DNA of 10,361 nt from Bifidobacterium breve (GTDB lineage Bacteria; Actinomycetota; Actinomycetes; S36-B12), in contig CAMCYV010000035.1 of assembly GCA_945885645.1 (NCBI GenBank), positions 1 through 10,361 of the forward strand, given 5' to 3'. Below, one piece after another: positions 1-5,001 of the stretch. The notes under the pieces were generated by a model, which made no database searches, had not been told where the DNA came from, and saw only the letters and a program-made list of their open reading frames with translations. Both the position numbers and the translations under genes were made by a program. The number at the start of each line of letters is the position of its first letter. Position 1 is the stretch's first letter.

Positions 1-524
1 GTTCCGCTAAATGTTCGACCACTAATCAGAATGTCAGTTGCGCGTGCCAGACCGACCATACGGGGGAGCAGCCAAGCTATTCCGTACTCTGCAATAAGTC
101 CGAGTCGAGAAAATGTTGAACTGAGTTTGGCGTCAGATTTTGCGAAGCGGAAATCAGCACTCATGGCAATTACAAATCCCAAGCCGGCCGCAGGGCCATT
201 TATGGCGGTGATCACCGGCGTCGAAAGGTGAAGGTATTTCCCAGGAACGGTTTTGTGGCTCTGTCCTTTGAGAAATCCTTGAACTAGTTCGGGATCCTCG
301 CCCAAAATGCTCAAATCAGCCCCGGAGCAAAAGCCGCGACCGGCTCCCGTTACGACAATTGCACGCACGCCTGGGTCACCATCAGCAAAATCGAGGAGGT
401 CAGAGTAGGTGTGGATCATGCCGGGAAGTAAGGCATTTAACCGATCCGGCCGGTTAAATGTGATGGTTGCAATGTGATCTTTGACGGAATAACTCACGAA
501 TTCAGTGGCGGGAGGCGGAATCAT
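1..524 (-). CDS. Enoyl-CoA hydratase/isomerase family protein (partial, C-terminus off the left edge)
   Basis: Crotonase-superfamily enzyme, expected in the cytoplasm to hydrate or isomerise an acyl-CoA thioester, as in beta-oxidation. I translated the minus strand by hand from ATG at 524. The frame stays open to position 1, giving 174 residues of a family usually about 260 long. Visible family motifs are FNRPDRLNAL (23-32), the first oxyanion-hole block TGAGRGFCSGADL (59-71), the second block INGPAAGLG (108-116) and the segment LGLIAEYGIAWLLPR (141-155). Glu146 sits where many hydratases carry a catalytic acid; the other usual catalytic Glu position (in the 107-117 region) is Ala/Gly here, so an isomerase or another crotonase reaction is possible. 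The start is supported by a hexamer TATGAA ending 6 nt upstream, which suits a leaderless transcript. The gene is divergent from the LapA-like gene. Family is confident; substrate is not known. Confidence 0.93.
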   Translation of the reverse strand, partial: MIPPPATEFVSYSVKDHIATITFNRPDRLNALLPGMIHTYSDLLDFADGDPGVRAIVVTGAGRGFCSGADLSILGEDPELVQGFLKGQSHKTVPGKYLHLSTPVITAINGPAAGLGFVIAMSADFRFAKSDAKLSSTFSRLGLIAEYGIAWLLPRMVGLARATDILISGRTFSG

Positions 525-530
525 GCACTA

Positions 531-536
531 TTCATA
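531..536 (-). promoter_or_regulatory. Putative extended -10 element of the enoyl-CoA hydratase gene
   Basis: On the minus strand the sequence reads TGGTATGAA, an extended -10 (TG-n-TATGAA), followed by exactly 6 nt and then the ATG at 524. That spacing places transcription start at or next to the start codon. No convincing -35 is seen; TTGAAC lies 20 nt further upstream, which is a poor spacing. Confidence 0.4.
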
Positions 537-639
537 CCAGCAAGGCCACTTTTTGTGTTCAAGTGAGGTTAAATGAGCCCTACAAATCATGAAATGGTTA
601 TGACAAAATAGAAATCGAATCGACGAAAGTTGGGGAATC

Positions 640-903
640 GTGGCAAACACATTCGGACAGTCAGAGAAGAAAAAAGGAATACGCATCACCTGGCGCGGGG
701 TAGTGCTCGTAATCCTGGGCTTTTTGCTTGCGCTTTTTGCCGTTCAAAACTTTAATACTGCCCAAGTGACTTTCCTGGGGATGGATTTCGACATTTATGT
801 CTGGGTAATCGTGGGTGTTTCGTTCCTGCTCGGGATGGTCCTTGGGGGACTGGTGCGCGGGACGGCTCGGAAGTTGCGTAAACCCAAATCAGAGCCCAAA
901 TAG
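640..903 (+). CDS. LapA/DUF1049-like small two-helix membrane protein
   Basis: Small integral membrane protein of 87 residues. It has a charged N-terminal tail (1-18), a first hydrophobic helix at about 19-37 (VVLVILGFLLALFAVQNF), a short extracytoplasmic loop with the VQNFNTAQVTFLG pattern, a second helix at about 52-73, and a basic C-terminal tail rich in Arg and Lys. This order, especially the 'FAVQN...V.F' segment between helices, is typical of the LapA (DUF1049) family. In enterobacteria that family is linked to lipopolysaccharide assembly; in actinobacteria its role is unknown and cannot be LPS-related in the same way. The start is GTG at 640 with a G-rich stretch (GGGGA, 632-636) a few bases upstream as a modest ribosome site. 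There is a 103 bp gap to the desaturase, and I see nothing definite in it. Confidence 0.8.
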   Translation: MANTFGQSEKKKGIRITWRGVVLVILGFLLALFAVQNFNTAQVTFLGMDFDIYVWVIVGVSFLLGMVLGGLVRGTARKLRKPKSEPK

Positions 904-1006
904 TGCACGCGTCGCCGGGGGTCCCACCAGAAGTTGTGTGATCTCGCCCTCGATTGCTATCCAGGGCTGGGAAGCAAACGGCCTACTAACGTGCCAGACT
1001 AGGGCT

Positions 1007-1948
1007 ATGACCGCGATGCTTGACGATATAGCCACACTTAATCTGCTCAACGAATTGGAACCTATCGTTGAGAGGGAACTCAATCGTCACATTGCGATAG
1101 CGAAGGAATGGTTCCCCCACGACTACATCCCATGGGATGAGGCTCGCAATTTTGCCCACCTGGGTGGTCAGGATTGGACCCCTGAGGAAAGGCGTTTCAG
1201 CGAGGCTGCCCGAACCAGTTTGATTATCAACCTGCTCACTGAAGATAACCTGCCGAGTTATCACCATGAGATTGCGACAATCTTTGGCCGTGATGGTGCC
1301 TGGGGTGAGTGGGTTGGCCGCTGGACAGCGGAGGAGGGTAGGCACGGAACAGCTATTCGTGACTACCTGGTGGTCACCCGCGCCGTAGATCCCGTTGAAC
1401 TTGAAAGAGCCCGCATGGTCCACATGCAGGAGGGGTTTCAAGCAATTCACCCCGGAATGTTGGCTGGTTTGTCGTATGTGTCATTCCAAGAGTTAGCAAC
1501 ACGCGTTTCACATCGAAATACGGGCGCCGCGACGGGTGATCCCATTGGTGAAGCATTACTGCAACGTATTGCCCTTGATGAGAATTTGCATATGATCTTC
1601 TATCGCAATCTGCTTGATGCAGCATTGGAACTACAACCTGACGCAACAATGGCCGCCATCTTGGAAAGTGTGCGAGATTTTGCGATGCCGGGTAACGGAA
1701 TTGAAGGTTTCCAGCGCAAGGCGGTAGAAATAGCTGTAGCGGGAATCTATGATCTTAAACAACACCGTGATGAAGTAATCATGCCCGTGTTGCGAAAATG
1801 GCGGATCTTCGAACGCAATGATTTTGGTGCCCAAGGTGAAGCTGCGCGCGACCAGTTGGCGGAACTGCTCGCCGACATGGATGTAAATGTCAATCGATTT
1901 GAGGAGCGACGTGATGCCCTCCGAGAACGATTCGCCTCCAGAGACTAA
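1007..1948 (+). CDS. Acyl-[acyl-carrier-protein] desaturase (soluble di-iron, FA_desaturase_2 family)
   Basis: Soluble di-iron enzyme that introduces a cis double bond into an acyl-ACP chain using O2 and reduced ferredoxin, so it shapes membrane-lipid unsaturation. From ATG at 1007 it is 313 residues. All iron ligands of the plant/actinobacterial family can be placed: Glu79 (in TEDNLPSYH), Glu110 and His113 (EEGRH), Glu162 (FQELATRVSHRN) and Glu192 and His195 (DENLH). Spacings of 31, 52 and 30 residues are close to those of castor stearoyl-ACP desaturase. The N-terminal block ELNRHIAIAKEWFPHDYIPW (24-43) is also characteristic. The frame is open from 815, but the 64 extra residues do not resemble the family and overlap the LapA-like gene, so 1007 is preferred; ATG at 1016 is possible. 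CAGACT ends 6 nt before ATG 1007, a weak leaderless-type signal. Confidence 0.95.
   Translation: MTAMLDDIATLNLLNELEPIVERELNRHIAIAKEWFPHDYIPWDEARNFAHLGGQDWTPEERRFSEAARTSLIINLLTEDNLPSYHHEIATIFGRDGAWGEWVGRWTAEEGRHGTAIRDYLVVTRAVDPVELERARMVHMQEGFQAIHPGMLAGLSYVSFQELATRVSHRNTGAATGDPIGEALLQRIALDENLHMIFYRNLLDAALELQPDATMAAILESVRDFAMPGNGIEGFQRKAVEIAVAGIYDLKQHRDEVIMPVLRKWRIFERNDFGAQGEAARDQLAELLADMDVNVNRFEERRDALRERFASRD
1901..1906 (+). promoter_or_regulatory. Ribosome binding site inside the desaturase gene, for the small downstream gene
   Basis: GAGGAG lies 7 nt before the ATG at 1914 and 4 nt before an in-frame GTG at 1911. It is a strong Shine-Dalgarno match inside the desaturase coding region, and it decides the start of the overlapping small gene. 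Confidence 0.6.
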
Positions 1949-2144
1949 ATCCCGCAAGCCATCAGAGCAAGAGTCTTCGCTTCAGGCTTGGGAGCGACGA
2001 GTGAGACAAGCGCTTCACGGTGATGACAGTGAAGCGCTGCGGAACTTGTTCGCTGAGCTCTCAGACCTGGTTCCAACAGAGAGCGTGAGCCGTGAGTGGC
2101 TACGAGCCGTTTCTGGTTGGGATGCGGAAGCGAAGACCGGGTAG
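1914..2144 (+). CDS. Small uncharacterised protein overlapping the desaturase 3' end
   Basis: I do not recognise this 76-residue protein. The first 20 residues are polar and rich in Ser, Pro, Glu and Lys, likely disordered. The rest (LQAWERRVRQALHGDDSEALRNLFAEL, 23-49, then a Trp-containing tail) looks amphipathic and helical. No signal peptide, membrane segment or metal motif is visible. It starts 35 nt before the desaturase ends, in another frame, behind a good GAGGAG site, so it is probably co-transcribed and translationally linked with the desaturase. A longer form starting upstream at 1887 is open but lacks this ribosome site. Function unknown; a small accessory or regulator of the desaturase is only a guess from position. 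Confidence 0.6.
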   Translation: MPSENDSPPETKSRKPSEQESSLQAWERRVRQALHGDDSEALRNLFAELSDLVPTESVSREWLRAVSGWDAEAKTG

Positions 2145-2147
2145 AGC

Positions 2148-2214
2148 GCTTAAACCCGCATATCCTTTCGGGCACTAGCACTTCCAGTTAGCGCGTTCGC
2201 TTATTTCGCCACCC
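2148..2214 (-). pseudogene. Decayed tRNA-Leu relic
   Basis: This stretch aligns without gaps to the intact tRNA-Leu gene at 4811-4877 (constant offset 2663). I count 55 of 67 identical bases, including 18 identical in a row (2164-2181). It lies in the same orientation as the intact tRNA. It cannot be functional: both acceptor strands are unrelated to the intact copy and do not pair, the T stem no longer pairs, the D-loop GG is lost, the anticodon stem has an A-C mismatch, and loop position U33 is G. The anticodon position would read GAA instead of GAG. It begins 3 bp after the stop codon of the small upstream gene. Best read as the remains of a duplicated tRNA-Leu gene. Confidence 0.8.
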
Positions 2215-2399
2215 CGCAACAATTACTAATACTTGCTACACGGGAGTCCAGTGCCGTCATAACTCTTACTGGGCACCGAGCACACATTTGTTGGTCGGTC
2301 GCGCCCATTGATTGTGGTGTACGAATATTGTGATGTACGAACGAGCCACCTGTCGTGGGTATTCCCACTACGAAATTTAGGAATTGTTCACCTGAATCT

Positions 2400-2405
2400 T
2401 ATATT
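2400..2405 (+). promoter_or_regulatory. Putative -10 element for the TAXI-type protein gene (leaderless)
   Basis: TATATT is followed by 8 nt and then ATG at 2414, with no Shine-Dalgarno sequence between them. The spacing suits transcription starting at the start codon. No -35 at 17 nt is recognisable. The rest of the 2215-2413 gap shows only a weak 5 bp dyad (GTGCC/GGCAC near 2252-2276). Confidence 0.4.
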
Positions 2406-2413
2406 CTTGCGCG

Positions 2414-3724
2414 ATGACCGAATGGCGTGCCTTTTTGAAATTTTCTCTGTACACGTTTGGCGGGCTGGCATTCTTGTTGTTCATTGCGGGAAGTTTCACT
2501 TTCAGTTTCGTTATGGAGCGCAATGTAAAAATTGCAGCCGGGCCGCCGACCAGTTATTCCAATATCGTCGGTCAGGAGCTCGACAATTGGCTGAAGATGA
2601 ATAACCAGTCATCCAGTCTCGTTATTGAAGAAGACACTTTGAGCGCGCTTGCCGCTGTGCAATATTCTGAAGATGAATTTGCGGATCCTGACAGCACCAA
2701 TGTCGGTTTCGTGGCCCAGAAGGTGAACGCCGATCAGTATCCCGAAGTGGTCAGTCTGGGCACAATCGCATCTTTGCCGCTATTGATTTTTGCACGCGCG
2801 GAAATTGGTGAGAATCTCACCATGAGGGACCTCGCAAACAAGCAGGTGTCTGTTGGTCCACCGGGAAGCGACGTCAACCAACTGATGGTGGAAATTTTCA
2901 ACACGACCGGCTATTCGGCAACCATTGACGCTCGCAACGACTCGACCAGTGTGGGTGTGGAGCAACTTCTTGCCGGCGAAGTTGATGCACTTGCTCTACT
3001 TACCTCGCTTGGAGCACCAATCGTCAGGGAGCTCGCCGCCAACCCTGAATTGACAATCGTCAATCTTGACCGCTCGTCAGCGCTAGCGTTCCAACTGGAC
3101 TATGCACAACCCGCAACGATCCCCCCGGGTTTCATCGATTATGCGAGAGGTATTCCTGATGAGCCGATCACAACTGTGGCCGTTGATCTTACGGTTATCG
3201 CTAGCATGTACCTCGACGAACCGAATGTGTTGTTAATTGCGCGTCAACTTTCTATTCTGGACCCGAGAATGCGATTGCCCAGTGATAAGGAAACTTACCC
3301 CACTTTTACCAACACTCAGTTTCCTGTCAGTGACATTGCCCGCGAATACTACCGTGATGGGATTCCATGGCACTATGAAGTTTTTCCACCTGCGCTTATC
3401 TCGTGGGTGTGGATACCGATAAGCCGGGTAGTTGCGGTCACGCTGTTTATATTGCTAATTTTTAGATTCGTAGTTCCCCAATTGAGGAAATTGAGATACC
3501 GCTCAGCCGGTGCGCAAGTTGGGCTCGAGCTGAGATTGGTTTATCTGGAACGACGGCACCGTAAGGGTAAGGCATTAAGTGAGCGGCAAGTTCGTGAACT
3601 AAAGCGATTAATCGCCAGAATAGATACTCCAAAAGTTGACACCGATAAAAAGATCAAGAATCGTGCGTTGTTACTACTTGGTCAGCAAGAAGAGGTCGTC
3701 GACTCCGAGTCAAAGGCACCTTGA
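2414..3724 (+). CDS. TAXI-family (TRAP-type) solute-binding protein, membrane-tethered, orphan
   Basis: This 436-residue protein resembles TAXI-type periplasmic solute-binding proteins of TRAP transporters. It has an N-terminal hydrophobic segment (about 12-33, an uncleaved anchor or signal), an external binding domain (about 36-325), a second membrane helix (about 337-355), and a basic cytoplasmic tail with a helical segment of repeated Arg/Lys/Glu (about 356-405). Family-like landmarks are NVGFVAQ (96-102), LANKQVSVGPPGSDVNQL (140-157), LLAGEVDALALL (185-196), an ATIPPGFIDYARGIPDEPI stretch (234-252) and YYRDGIPW (312-319) just before the second helix. A C-terminal membrane anchor with a charged tail is known in stand-alone TAXI proteins and differs from soluble partners of a permease. 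No TRAP permease gene lies nearby. Ligand unknown. The start has no ribosome site but a suitable -10 eight bases upstream. Confidence 0.8.
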   Translation: MTEWRAFLKFSLYTFGGLAFLLFIAGSFTFSFVMERNVKIAAGPPTSYSNIVGQELDNWLKMNNQSSSLVIEEDTLSALAAVQYSEDEFADPDSTNVGFVAQKVNADQYPEVVSLGTIASLPLLIFARAEIGENLTMRDLANKQVSVGPPGSDVNQLMVEIFNTTGYSATIDARNDSTSVGVEQLLAGEVDALALLTSLGAPIVRELAANPELTIVNLDRSSALAFQLDYAQPATIPPGFIDYARGIPDEPITTVAVDLTVIASMYLDEPNVLLIARQLSILDPRMRLPSDKETYPTFTNTQFPVSDIAREYYRDGIPWHYEVFPPALISWVWIPISRVVAVTLFILLIFRFVVPQLRKLRYRSAGAQVGLELRLVYLERRHRKGKALSERQVRELKRLIARIDTPKVDTDKKIKNRALLLLGQQEEVVDSESKAP

Positions 3725-4028
3725 AATGGGTGCTCTCTAGATTCGAGGTTCAGCCATTATTCCAAGTTCTCACATATGACTCGAGGCTTTTCACGGAAAA
3801 GGAAGTCACAACTCAGAACTCGTACGCTGTCGAAGAGCATGTGTGTTGTCGCACCTCATGTGATTTAACATTGCAAATCAAGCGCATGAGCGGTGATTTA
3901 GAGCGAGATAACTCGATTCGCAAGACAGTTCGGGTTGCGGGGCCCTACTCTCATCATAAGAGCCGTCAAACTTAGGTTTGGCACGTTCCTATCTGACCGA
4001 GAACTCAATGCCAAGTAAAGGATTTACT
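3725..4028 (+). other. Non-coding gap before the carbonic anhydrase gene
   Basis: About 300 bp with no gene I can support. An 84-codon frame (3721-3975) starts at TTG, has no ribosome site and has a composition unlike a real protein. TAGGTT at 3973-3978 resembles an actinobacterial -10 and would give a 5' leader of roughly 40 nt for the carbonic anhydrase, but no -35 supports it. No clear terminator for the upstream gene, repeat or riboswitch was seen. Confidence 0.5.
4017..4022 (+). promoter_or_regulatory. Ribosome binding site that fixes the carbonic anhydrase start
   Basis: AAAGGA lies 6 nt before ATG 4029. It selects that start over the in-frame TTG at 3978 and ATG at 4008, and it places the twin-arginine motif right at the N-terminus as expected for an exported protein. 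Confidence 0.65.
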
Positions 4029-4712
4029 ATGGAAATGTCTCGTCGTCGTTTCATGATTTTAGGCGCATCCGCTGCGACTTTGGCCGCAATTCCTTTAGCT
4101 GGCACGACTGCTGCGGGGGCTGCTGAGCAGGTGTCACCGGCCGAGGCATTGAGGCGCCTGAAGCTTGGGAATACTCGGAGCGCCAGCGGCAAGTTGGTGG
4201 CAAAGAACTATTCGCCGCTGGGGTCCACCCCCGCGAAGGGACAACAGCCGTTCGCGGCCATCTTGTCGTGTGGTGATTCGAGAGTGGTTCCAGACAACAT
4301 CTTCGATACCGCTCCAGGCAATCTCTTCGTAGTGCGAAACGCTGGCAATGTTTGCGAAGACGTTGGTCTTGGCAGTCTGGAGTTTGCTGCTGCCGCGCTT
4401 GGAGTATCGCTGATCGTTGTTCTTGGTCATACGCATTGCGGTGCAGTAGTCGCTTCGGAGAGAAGCATCATTTCCGGAGATTTACCGCCTACTCATCTTG
4501 ACGATTTCGTGAGGCGCATCATCCCCGCCGTTGAAGATCTTCCTCCGGGACACTCAACTAATGATTCAATCGCGGCAAATGCCTCCTACCAGGCGCGTAA
4601 GGTTGAATCTCGAAGTTCCACCATCTCCCGGATGACTTCCACGGGTAAATTGGGAATCGTAAGTGGCATTTACGGCCTAGGCAGCGGGCAAGTGACTTGG
4701 CTTCAGGAATGA
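4029..4712 (+). CDS. Beta-carbonic anhydrase with twin-arginine (Tat) signal peptide
   Basis: Zinc enzyme interconverting CO2 and bicarbonate, predicted to act outside the cytoplasmic membrane. From ATG 4029 it is 227 residues. The N-terminus reads SRRRFM (4-9), a Tat motif, followed by a hydrophobic Ala/Leu-rich stretch and a likely cleavage site near AGA-AEQ (about 31/32). The catalytic domain has Cys81-x-Asp83-x-Arg85 (SCGDSR) and His134-x-x-Cys137 (GHTHCG), giving the Cys-His-Cys zinc set plus the Asp/Arg dyad. NLFVVRNAGN (98-107) and the C-terminal KLGIVSGIYGLGSGQVTWL segment (207-225) are also family-typical. Export of a folded metalloenzyme through Tat fits the signal. No bicarbonate transporter or partner gene is adjacent. 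Possible roles are external CO2/bicarbonate supply or pH balance. The assignment is firm; the location is inferred from the signal peptide. Confidence 0.95.
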   Translation: MEMSRRRFMILGASAATLAAIPLAGTTAAGAAEQVSPAEALRRLKLGNTRSASGKLVAKNYSPLGSTPAKGQQPFAAILSCGDSRVVPDNIFDTAPGNLFVVRNAGNVCEDVGLGSLEFAAAALGVSLIVVLGHTHCGAVVASERSIISGDLPPTHLDDFVRRIIPAVEDLPPGHSTNDSIAANASYQARKVESRSSTISRMTSTGKLGIVSGIYGLGSGQVTWLQE

Positions 4713-4741
4713 GCGCACAGCGACACCCTTGCAAAACGTAT

Positions 4742-4788
4742 GGGAGTTATCCACAATTCAAACCTGTGGATAAGTACCCCCCTTTTAT
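4742..4788 (+). terminator. Possible terminator after the carbonic anhydrase (9-bp hairpin plus short T run)
   Basis: TTATCCACA (4747-4755) and TGTGGATAA (4765-4773) form a perfect 9-bp stem with a 9-nt loop. GGG at 4742-4744 could add three pairs with the C run at 4777-4782 across a small internal loop, and TTTTAT (4783-4788) follows. It lies 30 bp after the stop codon. The T run is short and not directly against the main stem. The two arms are also exact DnaA boxes, annotated separately, so a terminator is only one reading. Confidence 0.4.
4747..4773. promoter_or_regulatory. Pair of inverted perfect DnaA boxes
   Basis: TTATCCACA on the plus strand (4747-4755) and the same 9-mer on the minus strand (4765-4773) both match the canonical DnaA box, separated by 9 bp. 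I noticed no other copy in the window. There is no dnaA, dnaN or AT-rich unwinding region here, so this is not evidence for a replication origin. It could be a DnaA titration or regulatory site between the carbonic anhydrase and tRNA-Leu genes. The same bases can also form a hairpin, so binding is not proven. Confidence 0.5.
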
Positions 4789-4797
4789 AGAGGGACG

Positions 4798-4881
4798 TGT
4801 CCGAGGGGGGACTTGAACCCCCATACCCTTTCGGGCACTAGCACCTCAAGCTAGCGCGTCTACCTATTCCGCCACCCGGAC
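4798..4881 (-). tRNA. tRNA-Leu (anticodon GAG)
   Basis: Folded by hand on the minus strand. The acceptor strands GTCCGGG and CTCGGAC pair with one G-U, the D stem is GCG/CGC, and the anticodon stem CTAGC/GCTAG encloses the loop TTGAGGT, so the anticodon is GAG, reading CUC and CUU. There is a long class II variable arm with CCC-GAAA-GGG pairing and a T arm with loop TTCAAGT. The discriminator base is A, as usual for tRNA-Leu. CCA is not encoded. A related decayed copy lies at 2148-2214. A promoter lies upstream at 4909-4937. Confidence 0.96.
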
Positions 4882-4908
4882 TGGGTGCCGCTTACGCGGC
4901 GAAGCGTA

Positions 4909-4937
4909 ACTATACCCTCGTCCATTTTGTCGGTGAA
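4909..4937 (-). promoter_or_regulatory. Promoter of tRNA-Leu
   Basis: Minus-strand TTCACC (4937 to 4932) is separated by 17 bp from TATAGT (4914 to 4909). The -10 matches the consensus at five of six positions, the -35 is moderate and the spacing is ideal. Transcription would begin around 4902, about 20 nt before the mature tRNA 5' end. Confidence 0.6.
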
Positions 4938-4989
4938 TCCGGAGTGAACCGCGTGCAACACTGCCCAGACGAGAGAACAAGTCAGGTGG

Positions 4990-4995
4990 CATGAT
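4990..4995 (+). promoter_or_regulatory. Putative -10 element of the M20 peptidase gene (leaderless)
   Basis: CATGAT ends 6 nt before ATG 5002, and there is no Shine-Dalgarno sequence. The same 6-nt distance is seen at three other genes here, which supports both the promoter and the start codon. No -35 match is visible. Confidence 0.35.
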
Positions 4996-5001
4996 CAACG
5001 T

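Noticed and set aside
31..231. 66-codon plus-strand open frame at the left edge
   Set aside because: It is antisense to the clear enoyl-CoA hydratase coding sequence on the minus strand.
815..1006. N-terminal extension of the desaturase frame back to 815
   Set aside because: The extra 64 residues have no family resemblance, overlap the LapA-like gene, and contain sequence that is clearly non-coding in style. The family N-terminus fits a start at 1007.
2148..2214. A second functional tRNA (apparent anticodon GAA, Phe)
   Set aside because: Acceptor and T stems do not pair, the D-loop GG is missing, U33 is lost and the anticodon stem is mismatched, while the body is clearly leucine-type with a long variable arm.
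2240..2285. Terminator hairpin after the small gene
   Set aside because: Only a 5-bp stem with a 16-nt loop and no T run.
2308..2604. 98-codon open frame overlapping the start of the TAXI-type gene
   Set aside because: It is out of frame with a well-supported gene for most of its length, and its sequence looks like an out-of-frame reading of the anchor helix region.
3721..3975. 84-codon open frame after the TAXI-type gene
   Set aside because: TTG start overlapping the previous stop, no ribosome site, no recognisable pattern and odd composition. More likely chance in a non-coding gap.
2145..4797. An active integrative element in tRNA-Leu
   Set aside because: No integrase, excisionase or plasmid-type gene is present, and the repeat is decayed and covers the tRNA body rather than a clean 3'-end attachment core.
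4741..4920. Replication origin based on the DnaA boxes
   Set aside because: Only two boxes, no AT-rich unwinding element, and no dnaA, dnaN or other origin-flanking genes. A tRNA and metabolic genes surround it.
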